Origin: Rapana venosa
Lineage: Eukaryota; Mollusca; Gastropoda; Neogastropoda; Muricidae
Direction of reading: 5' to 3'
Assembly: GCA_028751875.1 (NCBI GenBank)
Contig: CM054138.1
Span: 40,438,580 to 40,502,579 of the forward strand
DNA length: 64,000 nt
Shown piece by piece: positions 1 to 10,800 of this stretch. Below the pieces are notes generated by a model, which saw nothing but the letters and a program-made list of their open reading frames with translations, was not told the origin of the DNA and did not search any database. Within the stretch, counting starts at the first letter, position 1. Every line of letters starts with the position of its first letter. Made by a program: the position numbers and the translations under genes.

Positions 1-1130
1 GAAGCTGATGTTCTTGCTTCTGATGATCCTCTCGAGTCTGGCTAGAGCAGATGTTGCTGTTGCAATGCGAGCTTTCACTTCATTGTTTGATGTGCCATCT
101 TTTGTTAGGATGGAGCCTAAGTATTTGAATTGGCTCACCTCTTCCAGTATTTCTCCATTCATCTTTATTTCCGTGCTGTCATTACTTGCGCTGTTGACCA
201 TGATCTTTGATTTCTCTGTACTGACCTCCATGCCGTATGCGCTTGCTCGATCTGATAGACTATCTGTGAGGTTTTGCAGTTCTTGTTTGCTGCCGCCCAT
301 GAGGTCAATGTCATCTGCAAATCTGAGGTTGCAAAGGGGTCTTCCACCAATGGAGATGGAAGTGTGGTGGTTTTGCAGTGTCTCTGTCATGATGTTTTCG
401 AGGAAGAGGTTGAAAAGTACAGGTGAGAGAAGGCAGCCCTGACAGACCCCAACCGTGGTCTTGAAGAACTCGCCCATGTGATTGTTCATGAAAACTGCAC
501 TTCTTGCGTTCTCGTACAGTGCCTTGATGACTTCAATGAGGCAGTTGTCAATGTTGAAGTGCCTGAGTACTTGTCAGAGGCCGTCATGCCATACCCTGTC
601 AAAGGCCTTTTTGAAGTCTATGAAATTGTGATACAAGTCTTTTTGGTGTTGGAGATGTTTCTCTATCAGAATTCTCAGATTGAAAATTTGTTCCATTGTG
701 CTGCGTTTTGGTCTAAAGCTGGCTTGTTCTTCTGCCAGGAGGTTTTCTGCTTGGTTTTTCAGTCTGTTGAGGACTACCCGCAGCATGATCTTGCTAGGAT
801 GGCTTATGAGACTGATGGTTCTGTAGTTCTGGCATTGCTTGAGGTTTCCTTTCTTTGGTAGGGGAATTACAAGAGACTGTGTCCATTCTTCTGGCCATTC
901 TTTGGTGTCGTGAATCTTCTGACAAAGTTCTGTGAATCGCCTTGCTGTTTCATTCCCTCCATTTTTTATGAGTTCAGCTGGGATGTTATCGATTCCAGGG
1001 GACTTTCCCTTCTTCAATTGTTTAATAGCTGTATCTACTTCACACCTTAGTATTGGTGGGTCTTTATCTTGGTGTTCAGGGGGTTTGTCAGAAACTATGT
1101 TGGTATCTGGGCGTAGTGGGTAGTTATACA
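1..1130 (-). mobile_element. LINE fragment, reverse-transcriptase domain, runs off left edge
   Basis: Read on the minus strand from about 1130 down to 1, one frame encodes a non-LTR reverse transcriptase. Visible motifs in order are GKSPGIDNIPAELIK, IPLPKKGNLKQCQNYRTIS, QASFRPKRSTMEQIF, the palm FKKAFDRVWHDGL, CQGCLLSPVLF, and the catalytic FADDID at about 307-324. The frame is broken by one TGA at 574-576, where the related element at 3107 onward has TGG, so this looks like a single nonsense mutation. The 5' part (endonuclease) is missing and the 3' end lies off the window. It belongs to the same family as the LINE at 1925-4275, but the two differ in many residues. It sits in an intron of the dynein gene in antisense orientation. 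Confidence 0.9.
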
Positions 1131-1511
1131 ATCCAGTTTATAGTCTCTGTATAAAGCCTTTCAGAGGAAAGGAGTCAGTAACACAGTTAATGGTAGTAGA
1201 AGTAGTAGTAGTTGAGCAGGGATTGGCTCAAACCTATGCATTGCAGCGTATTGAATGTCCCATCCTTGACATTTGATTCATTTCTTTCAGTTGGATGCTC
1301 CACACACAGATGCTAAACATTCCTGTCATCTATTATCACCCACCACATGTGAAAATAGCTGCTTGAAAGTCTTCATTATCCAAAAGAGGTTGCATATTCA
1401 AACCTCCAATGGTTAACCTCTGTGGACCCCTGGAGGGTCTTCAGCATATCAGGGTATTCATCAGGGCTTCCAGAGTTGCTGTCTGAGTGTTCAGTGAAGA
1501 AGAAGAAGAAA
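1131..1511 (+). mobile_element. Degenerate repeat ending in a GAA-rich SINE/LINE-type tail
   Basis: No gene is visible here. Its last 40 bases (about 1472-1511) read GTTGCTGTCTGAGTGTTCAG followed by (GAA)n. The same tail ends the elements at 5700-6078 and 25314-25639 and resembles the 3' end of the LINE at 4200-4280. The body (1131-1470) is too diverged for me to place in a family. Confidence 0.45.
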
Positions 1512-1639
1512 CCTGTGGTGAGGGGTTCCTTTGAAGGAGTAGTTTTTGTCCTGGAAGGTAACACTGGCACTGACTGCGCTCCCCTGAAAATCCTTCAGGC
1601 AAGACTAGTGATTGGTGATGCCCTCTCCCCAGGGAGAGC

Positions 1640-1924
1640 GGCCAAAATTTCATGCAGAAAAGTCTACCATTACAAGTACTCCCCCCATCAGCACACCGGG
1701 GGCCTGTCAGTATAAATAGCATTACCACCTTCTGGAAATTCTGTACTAGGAATTCCCTCTTTTCTATCCCTCTCTTTGTTTCTGACTTGTTTCTTTTCTT
1801 CCTGTCATCTTCTTGTCTGTTTTCTGCTTTATCGATCCATTCTTCTCACTTTTTTCCAGAAAGACTTCAAATATAAAAATTATCTCCCCAACCAAAGTTG
1901 GATGATGTGCTGGGCCTGATTTGT
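1640..1924 (+). mobile_element. GAA-tail family non-autonomous element, interrupted or joined at its 3' end by a LINE
   Basis: This copy matches the elements at 5700-6078 (+) and 25314-25639 (-). Shared blocks are the GTCAGTATAAATAGCAT block, the CCACCTTCTGGAAATTCT block, a T-rich run of short pyrimidine words, and TGCTGGGCCTG near the end. Here the match stops after GGGCCTGATTTGTTAGGC, where the inverted LINE sequence begins at about 1925. Either a LINE inserted in the element, or the two were joined during reverse transcription. The missing tail is found again after the LINE at about 4210. Confidence 0.7.
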
Positions 1925-3106
1925 TAGGCCCTCAACAGCAGCCATACTCTATCGAAGGCCTTCTTAAAATCAATGAAGACGTGGAAGATGTCTTGTTGAT
2001 GCTGGCTGTATTTCTCACACAGAACCCTCAGGTTGAATATCTGTTCTGTGGTGCTTCTATTTGGGCGGAAACCGGCCTGCTCTTCGGCGATGATCTCTTC
2101 TGCCTGTGGTTTCAGCCTGTTCAGGATCACTTTCAGCATGACTTTACTGGCATGACTTATGAGGCTGATTGTCCTGTAGTTTTGGCACTGCTGGAGATTT
2201 CCTTTCTTGGGGAGAGTTATGATGAGTGATTGGGTCCATGGTGTAGGCCACTCTCCGGTCTGCCAGATCTTGTTGCAGATACTTGTAAGGATGTCTGTCA
2301 CTGCTTCTCCCCCGTGTTGGATCAGCTCTGCTGGGATGTTGTCGATTCCTGCTGATTTTCCTTTCTTCAGCGAATTGCTACTTCTACTTCCTCGCGTAGA
2401 ATTGGGAAGTTGTCTTTATTCGATGAGGCTTGGCTTGCAAGAACGCTGGGGTCGCCTAGCGTCTGATGATTGTAGAGTTCGGAACAGTATTCCGTCCATC
2501 TGCCAACGATTTCCTTCTTTTCTGTTAGGCAATTCCCTTCTTTGTCCTGGATGTTACTGACTCTTGCCTGTTTCTGTTTGGTGAGCTCTTTCACAATCTG
2601 GTATGCTCTTCTGCTATTATTCTTTGTCAGGCTCTCTTCGATTTCTGTACATTGTTTCTCTATCCATTCCTCCTTGGTCTTCTTCATGTCTCTCCTGATC
2701 TTCTTGTTTACTTCTCTGTACTCAACTGCTCCTCCTGTAGTGTTCTTGCTCTTCTTCAGGTCTCGTCTTTTGTCACACATATTCAAGATTTCATCTGTGA
2801 CCCATGGTTGTGTTTTTCGGCGATGTTTGCCAAGAAGTATGCTTGCTGTCTCAGTCATCACTGTGTTAAAACTGGTGGTCATCGTTTCGGCATCTTCTTC
2901 AAGTGCCAGCAGTGGTGCGAATTTCCCTCCTATTGTTGCTTGGAAGGCCTCGGCGATGGTGGGGTCCTTCAGTTTGTCCAGGTTGAACTTGAGTCTGGTG
3001 TTCTTTGTCTTATTGGTCTTCTTCAATCGGACTCTAAAGTTCAGGAGCACGAGGTCATGATCGCTGCCCATGTCTGCACCTGGGAATGTCCTCGTCTTGG
3101 CTCTGT
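1925..3106 (-). mobile_element. LINE, inverted 5' portion (endonuclease end, linker, RT start)
   Basis: On the minus strand this encodes the end of an APE-type endonuclease with the motif GADMGSDHDLVLLNFRVR (about 3020-3080). A long basic linker follows, then the start of the reverse transcriptase (QNYRTISLISHASK, EQAGFRPNRSTTEQIFNLR, FIDFKKAFDRVW). The frame shifts near 2370-2300. The reading stops exactly at FDRVW (about 1942-1956), the point where the plus-strand portion starting at 3107 takes over. The orientation is opposite to that of the 3' portion. Confidence 0.88.
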
Positions 3107-4275
3107 CGATAGAGTATGGCATGACGCTCTGTGGGCCACCATGAACAAATTCAACATGGGCCAGAAGCTGATCCACACCATCAAGGAACTCTACTCAAAG
3201 GCCACCAGTGCAGTACTCGTACAGGGCACGGTAGGGGAATGGTTCCGTACCTCAGTTGGGGTCCGACAGGGATGTCTGCTGTCGCCGACACTATTTAACA
3301 TTTTCCTCGAACGCATCATGACTGACGCCTTGGAAGACCACACAGGCACAGTCAGCATTGGAGGGCGAACAATCACCAACCTCAGGTTTGCCGATGACAT
3401 TGACGGTCTGGCAGGAAATGAAGAGGAACTGGCCAACCTAGTGAAGAAACTGGACGAAATATCCTCCCGATACGGCATGGAAATCAGTGCCGAGAAAACC
3501 AAGCTTATGACAAACAGTGCCCAGCCAATCACCACCAAGATCACTGTCAGCGGAAAAGAACTGGAGACAGTTGACCATTTCAAGTACCTTGGAGCCATCA
3601 TAAGTGAGGAGGGATCGAAGACCGAAATCCTAGCAAGAACGGCACAAACAGCAGCAGCAATGACAAGACTGAAGACCATATGGAAAGACAGAAACATCCC
3701 TCTCGGAACCAAGGTAAAGTTACTAAACGCGCTAGTCACCTCAATCATGCTTTACGCATGTGAGGCATGGACACTAAACGCAGACCTACAAAGGAGGGTC
3801 CAAGCAGTAGAAATGAGATGCCTCAGAAGGCTCCTTGGCATCTCATACAAGGACCATGTCACCAACAATGAAGTCCGCAGAATGATCACTCAACAGGTGC
3901 GGGGTTATGAAGACCTACTGACCACGGCGAAAAAGAAGAAACTCAGATGGTATGGGCACGTAACACGCTCAGAAGGACTTGCAAAGACCATCCTGCAAGG
4001 AACAGTCCAGGGGAAGAGAAGACGGGGCAGACAGAGGAGAAAGTGGGCCGACGACATCCGTGATTGGACAGGGGAGGACTTCAGTGTCACCCAGGCACTT
4101 GCCCACGACCGCACTAAGTGGAGCCAGCTGGTCCACCGTTCGTCCACCATGCAGCGCCCCCACGACCCTGGCGGGTTACGGGACCAGTGAACAGTGAGTG
4201 AACAACAGCAGCACAATGCATTTTCGCTCATATGACAGACAACAATAGTTTCTGTCTGAGCGTTAGACAAAGAAG
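3107..4275 (+). mobile_element. LINE, 3' portion in sense orientation (RT palm to stop, 3' tail)
   Basis: Starting at DRVWHDALW, the plus strand stays open to a TGA stop at 4188-4190. It encodes the rest of a non-LTR reverse transcriptase: RQGCLLSPTLFNIFLERI, FADDIDGLAGNEEELANL, the thumb, and the C-terminal MLYACEAWTLN and RRLLGISYKDHVTNNEVR motifs. A basic tail with LRWYGHVTRSEGLAKTIL, GKRRRGRQRRKWADDIRDW follows. The 3' untranslated end (4191-4275) contains GCTCATATGACAGACAACAA and ends in AAGAAGAATGAA. Together with 1925-3106 it forms one 5'-inverted insertion. No intact ORF spans the whole element, so it is dead. Confidence 0.9.
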
Positions 4276-4321
4276 AATGAAATACTAGTACAGATGGTAA
4301 AATGATACATCATAAACGTTT

Positions 4322-4600
4322 TGGAGGGACAGGATAGCTCAGTGGTCAGAGCACTCGCTTTCCTAAGGTTAAGCAGCAACGAGTGTGGTTACCAGTTAGA
4401 TGGGTGACCGTTTGCACGCCTTGGCTTTAGTACAGTTCACCCAGCTGTAAATGGGTACCTGCCCTCTTTAGGGTTGGGGAAGGTAAAGCAGCGAGGGAGA
4501 GGAGATAGGCACTGCCCTCAATATGCTGGCCCATAGAGAAGCTAAGGTCTCTGACGCCTTGCTCCCCTATGACCACATAGGTTATGGGACACCTTTACTT
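4322..4600 (+). mobile_element. SINE with tRNA-like start and 5S-rRNA-like segment (copy 1)
   Basis: The element opens with a tRNA-like box A region (GGATAGCTCAGTGGTCAGAG) and passes into AAGGTTAAGCAGCAACGAG and GATGGGTGACCG, which resemble the internal control region of 5S rRNA. A body of about 200 bases follows that recurs at 14688-14975 (+), 11040-11300 (-) and 63088-63372 (-). It ends in a GGGACACCTTTACTT tail. It lies about 100 bp upstream of the first dynein exon in the window. Pol III origin is inferred from these motifs. Confidence 0.8.
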
Positions 4601-4696
4601 TTTTATATGTTTTTAGTGACCCTAAGCACAGACAACTGTTCTGTGGTGTGTAGTGATGCAGAGTGGCATGTCCTTCCTCACTGACTGTGTCTGCAG

Positions 4697-4818
4697 GACG
4701 TGGGGGAAGAGCTGGACCCAGCGCTGCGACCAATCGTGCTGCAGGAAACAACACGGCGGGGAGGTCAACAGGTCATGAAGCTGGGAGACACTGAGATTGA
4801 GTACAACGCAAACTTCAG
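4697..4818 (+). CDS. Dynein exon 1 of window (AAA5)
   Basis: Acceptor TCTGCAG before 4697 and donor GTGACA after 4818. It opens in phase 0 with [16 protein letters not shown] and closes with [12 protein letters not shown] plus two bases of an Arg codon. This is the conserved AAA5 stretch that in other heavy chains reads EELDPVLEP...GDSTIEYSPDF. Confidence 0.93.
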
Positions 4819-7800
4819 GTGACAGTTTCTTGCATTTACTTTTTCTTGTTTTATTCAGTCATATTGTTTATTGTTAACAGTAAGCTTGACTAGCTCCCGA
4901 TTTTCTGTTTGATTTCCTTGCTTTGCTCTGCTGCCTTCAGCTGTCTGTATTCTGTTGTGTGAAGCAAGCAAGCAAGCAGGCAACACCAACACATGTGGAA
5001 CAATTGTTTTTTTTCTTGGCTAAAGCTCTGAGGTTCCCCGATGGTGAGATTTTGCATTTGTGACCAGTTTTTGCCCACCTTGAAGGTAGATGCACTCAGA
5101 CTTCAGGAATGTAAGCTGGGCATATTCATGTTGCTATAACCCACTGGACACTGACATGAATTACAGATTGCATATTTAATCCTATGTGTATATATGCATG
5201 AAGAGAATTAATGCAATAGCAGGCCTGCACTTGAAGTTGGCCTGGGAGATCGTAAAAATCTCCACCCTTAATTCACCAGACACTGCTGAGATTCGAATCC
5301 ATGACTTCATGGACCCATGGAATTTAAGTCAAATGGTCTTAACTGCTCGGCTATTGTGTCTGTCATGTGGAACCAATCTTAGGGAAGTTACTTCCCAATG
5401 TCAAGCAAATAACACAATAACACAAACGTGGAGTGTAGCTAGCCAGGACTGGTGTGTTTCAGACTGTACATGGCCACAGGGCTGGCCAACCCCCACTTCC
5501 TGCCCGGCATCTTCATCCAGGTCAACATCATCAACTTCACCGTCACCTTCGATGGACTGCAGGAGCAGCTCCTCTCCGTGGTCGTCAAGCAGGTCAGCAA
5601 GGCTGGAAAGTTCTGTCCTTCAGCTGGTGATGTCATTCAGTGTAGAAATAAAGTGTCTGCTGGCATGAAAGCAACAACCAGGAGCTTCTGTGGGAGGCTG
5701 TGTTTTTACCTGGGTCAGGAAGAAGCTCCCCGTGGGGATGCCTGGGGCTTGTCAGTATAAATAGCATCCCCACCTTCTGGAAATTCTATGCCAGGAATTC
5801 CCTCTTTTCTATCCCGCTCTTTGTTTCTGCCTTGTTCCTTTCCTTTCAGTCACCTCCATATTGTCTGTTCTCAGCCTTCTTGGTCCATTCTCCTGCCTTT
5901 TTATCAGAAATACTTTTTTAGTCTTTTTTTTTTTATACCAGAAAGACTTAACAATTCTCTCCCTTGCTGAAGTTGGATATGCTGGGCCTGTCAGGTGCAG
6001 TGTAACAGATTTTTGCTCATAATTATAACAGGCAACAGTAGTTGCTGTCTAAGCGCTCAATGAAGAAGAAATAATTGTTTTACTCAGACATATTGGAAAA
6101 AGATAGGTTTTTGGCTTTTAGATTTGATCAGATGGGCATCATAGCCGAGTGGTTAAGACTGTTTGACTTCAGTCCCAGGGGCCTGTGAAGTCTTGGATTT
6201 GAATCTGGGAAGTGGCATCTTGTGAATTAAGGGTGGGGGTTTTAACACTCTTCCAGGTCAACATGAAGTGCAGACCTGCGAGTGCCTTAAGTCCTTCCAT
6301 GTATATACACATGTAGAAGATCAAATAGGCTTTTTTAAAGATCCTGTAATTCATGTCAGTGTTTGATAGGATATGGAAACATAAACATACCTAGCATGCA
6401 TCCTGTAGAAAAAAATGAACTGCTCAAACATTGAAATGTGTTGGCTGAGGCCAGCGGTTAGACCTCCTGCAAAGTTACAAGCACAAGTGAAGACCAGGCA
6501 CTTTGCATTTCACTCAGTAAGGGAATGCAGAGAGGAGAGAAGATTTTATCAAAATAACTGATGCATAGTTAAAGAATATTGCTACATTAAAATATAGAAT
6601 AAAAAAAATATTGCTATATTAAATTTTTTTGTTCTTCTCTTCATTTCTTCTCCACATTGGTTTTCTTGCCAGTAAAACTTTAGTTTACTTCTTCAGGTAA
6701 CTCTTTACCTGCCAATCTGATAGCAGTCATTTGCTGAAACAATGGAAATATTGTATCTATTGAGTAATTTATTTTTATTTTGCGGTTAATGTAATTTTTT
6801 ACATCCAGTCCCAATATGCATGCCATTTTGTCAGTTTTGCCATCTGTTCCCACCAGCACAAATGGCCTACTCTTCTGAAAGGCAGAGCAGGTTCTAAATG
6901 CATTTGCACATGGGACCTTGGTTTATAGTCTCATGGGAGTGGTGGAGTTGACGCTGGTGTCAGCTCCAGATAAAAAATTCCCTTGAACAGGCATCTCAGT
7001 GGTGGCTCAAACCTGGCTTGAACCAGGGCCGTCAGATCACGAGCGCAACGCACAACACTCTAACCACCAGGCTACTAGGAAACATGACGCTTTAAGGACA
7101 GTGTAGAAAGCAAAATTGAACATCACATTGCCCTTGAATTGATGAGGCTGAGCATCATCACTGTCATCTGCTTAGCAAAGAAGGGCAGACTGCTGAAACA
7201 GCTCTGATGGTTTCCCCAGGAACGCCCCAAACTGGAGACAGAGAGGCGGGAACTGCTGGAGAGCATTGCCAGCGACAAACAGCTGCTGCGAGACCTGGAG
7301 GACAAGTCACTGAGTCTTCTGCAGAAAACTGAAGGTAGGAGGGGCCCTGTGATCAGTCGCTGACTATGGAGGACACAAATCATTGAGTCTTCTGTAAAAA
7401 AAAACACACTGAGGGTAGTTGGGGTCCTGCGATCCGTCACTGCCTATTTGTGCCTGTAGGCCAGAAGATAGAATACATTTTTTAACTTTTATTTTACTCC
7501 CCCCTTTTTTTTCTTTTGCTCCCCCCCCCCCTCTGTGATGTTTGTGTCCTGCTACTGCTATGTCACTCATCCCAATGTTCTCACACACAGTCACACCAGG
7601 GTGGTTATGTCCCTTCCTCAGAGCCAGCAGTCCACAAGGAGTCCTCAGTGATGTGACTGCCCTCAGACCACCATCCCAGAGAGAGAGGAAGAATTGTGTG
7701 GTTGTAAATGTCTTTTCACCTGATCTGGCTTCAACGAGTCAATGGCTTTCATCATTCATTTTTATGTTCATCTTTTTACCACCCGAGACCACCATCCCAG

Positions 7801-10800
7801 AGAGAAAGGAGGAGTCATGTGGTTGTAGCTGGAAACACGTGTCTTTTCACCTGATCTGGCTTCAATGAGTCAATGGCTTTCATCATTCATTTTTTCACAT
7901 TCATCTTTTTGTGGTGTAGACAAGACTCCTGACCAGAAATACTGTTAAAAGAGATGATCTTTGTGAAGTTTTTTTTAAATATCGTAACACAGAAATCGCT
8001 TATACTGTGTACTGATACTTTATTTGATGATTCTTTATCATTGGATGGAGTTTTAAGTATTGGTAGTTTTTCATCTTACTGTTTACTTAATTTTTTTATT
8101 TGTTTGTTTGTTTGTTGTTTTGTTTGTTGGGTTGTTTTTTTTTGGGGGGGGGGGGTTCCTGAGTTAGAGTTTCACCATTGGTGAGATTTTGCATACATGA
8201 CCATTTACCAACCATTCAGAGCATTCAAACTTTGGGGATGATGTCTAAACATGACACCTGTGTGCATGCATATTTTAAAAAAAAATTGTCATCCATTCCT
8301 TCTAGCACAGTGGCCTGCTTACTCTTCTGAAAGGTGGAACGGGTTTTAATGTGTATGCACAAGATGTTCTGTGTGCATTTGTACACAGGGCATTGTTTTA
8401 TAGTCTCATTTGAGGACTTTAAAGAAGTGGAGTTGGAACAGGGGAAAAAATGCCTCAGTTGGGCGTCGTCTCGCTGGTGACTTGAACCTGCGCCATCAGA
8501 TCCTGAGCTATCAGATCCTGAGCTATCAGATCCTGAGCTATCAGAACCTGCGCCATCAGATCCTGAGCCATCAGATCCTGAGCTCAACACTCAAACCACT
8601 AGGCTCCCCCACCCACTCCCTACCCTGATCACTTTGTTTAATATTATGCGTAACTGATACACTTTAAGTACATGACATTCTACATTACAATGATTTGTTT
8701 CTGAAACTGTTGAAGCGGATTTTTGCAATTATCTGGGCTGTAACAAAGTATCAAGACTGATTTATGTACTGATATTTTCTTCCAGGAAAGAATGGTGCTT
8801 CTGAAATGGGTTGGTATCGGTGTGGTGGACATATATAAATATATAACTATACATATACATGCAATCATCAGAAAAAAGAATGGTACTGATTCAGATACTG
8901 ATATTTTCTTCCAGGAAAGAATGGTGCATCTGAAATGGGTTGGTATTGGTGTGGTGGACATATATAAATATATAACTATACATATACACGCAATCATCAC
9001 GAAAAAGAACAGTGTGCAGGCCTCTAACAAATGACTTGTGTGGAACAAAAGTGTTACCTGACCCACAAAGAAAAGAACATCACACTGTTGACTTTTCTGA
9101 CCTCTTTGACTTCTCTCCTAACTCTGTTTCGAGGAGTGGTCGATCACGACACCACACAGAATTGTTCAGGTAGTGAGTGTCTCATGTGTGGAAGCTGACC
9201 CTGGTGCAGTCAGTCCATCTCCAGGTTGCAGGATGCTGGTTGCATGTGTTTCTATCATCCATACCTTTGGCCTTCTCTTTAGTGAAAAGTTAATGGCAGT
9301 TTTACATGTGCACAAGACGTTATGTGTGCGTTTGTGGGACCATGGTTTATAGTCTCATCTGGACTTTGTGGGGAGTAAAGCTGATGCCAGTGATAACTCA
9401 AAGGGAAAAATCCTCTTGAATAAAGACCTCAGTGGAGACTCAAAGCCAAGCTCTTCCTTCAGTCACCATCAAATTCTAACTATCAGGCAACCCTGCCCTC
9501 TGTAGGGGATTGAAATTACTGTCTTGAGACCAAGAACAAGTTTGAACATTGAAGATAAAGGAATACCTGTCAATCAAGAATGTCACCATTAAAAAAAAAA
9601 AGCCTCAAGTTGATGACAGATCTGTTCATTTATGGGTTTCCATTTTTGTTCTGTCCCTGTTGCCTGCCAGGAGCATGGATGACCTTGATCTCTGGTCTGC
9701 TGTTATCGTGAAATGTGCACAAGTTGTATACCCATGAATTTAGATCTGTGTGTTGCAGTTCTCCAAGACTGTGCTAGTTAACACTTAACCGTCATTGTTT
9801 CTTTTTGTGATAGTCTGTGTTGTTCCAGTTTTCATACTGACATTTTTTTTTCTCATATGTTGTGTTGTTGTTTCCACATTGTCTCATGTTAATACTGTCA
9901 CATGTTAATACTGTTTGTATCAATTTAATCATTATCAATTCTCATACAGGATTATTTTTTTCTGCATACTTTTTTGTTGTTCTAACATCGTGACATGTTC
10001 ATACAATGTGCATCAGATCATTTGTAAATTTTTTCCATTTGAGCAAAATATTTTTCAGGGTTGTAATGAGTGCTTTTTTATTTAATCTGCTGTGAGGTTT
10101 CCCTGACGTTTTTAATGAAATGTGATGAAGTTGATAGTGGTAGTGAGAGTAACTACAGGACCTGTTCTGGAGACTTTGCTGGTGTTTGCATTCACAGAGT
10201 TTGGTCATTCTCATTTGAATTTCTTATGGACTGATGTTGAGAGCATGGTGGTTGGGTTTTTTTTTGTGTATTATAGAAAAGTCTGTACTGAATTGTTTCA
10301 TGTTGTTTTGGGGTGTTATTGTTGGTTTTTTAAAGCATTATGTCACCTTAACTACTTTTAAAAACACTAATTTTTTTTCTAACCCTTAATAATATTGAAG
10401 TAAGTAATGTTGTTGACTGTGGTTTTTGTGTGTTTTGTTTGTTTTTGTTGTTGATATTATTCAGTTTGTGCTGTTGCTGGTATAACGTGAGAAACAGGAC
10501 ATAAAGGAGGTTCCTCTGATATGTGAAGAATGGCTGCTGTTATGTGCTGTTAGAGTCTAGCCTGCCATGTCAGGCCAGGGACACATCTGACATTACCACC
10601 ACCACACAACGCACAAATCCAGCATAACTCAGTCAAGCTTCAGAGGCCAGTGCTAAAATTAGCATACCCCATCCTTTTACCAAGTCCAAGTGTGGTCAGT
10701 TCCTGCTATAATCAGCACCAGCTGGACTGGACTGGGATGGAATGGATAGCAGCTGAGAGTGGGGGAGGGGAGGGGAGGGGCGGGGTTGCTGCTGCTTTTT

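Noticed and set aside
2652..4190. A single 512-codon plus-strand protein
   Set aside because: Only the part after about 3107 is a reverse transcriptase. The first 150 codons are the antisense of the inverted LINE half, so the ORF is an accidental fusion of two orientations.
6125..6210. A tRNA gene (box A and box B present)
   Set aside because: The acceptor arms do not pair, and the same head with the same downstream body occurs at several places, so it is a SINE head.
8225..8590. Ser/Gly/Asp repeat protein on the minus strand
   Set aside because: Produced by the 15-bp expansion in the head of a SINE.
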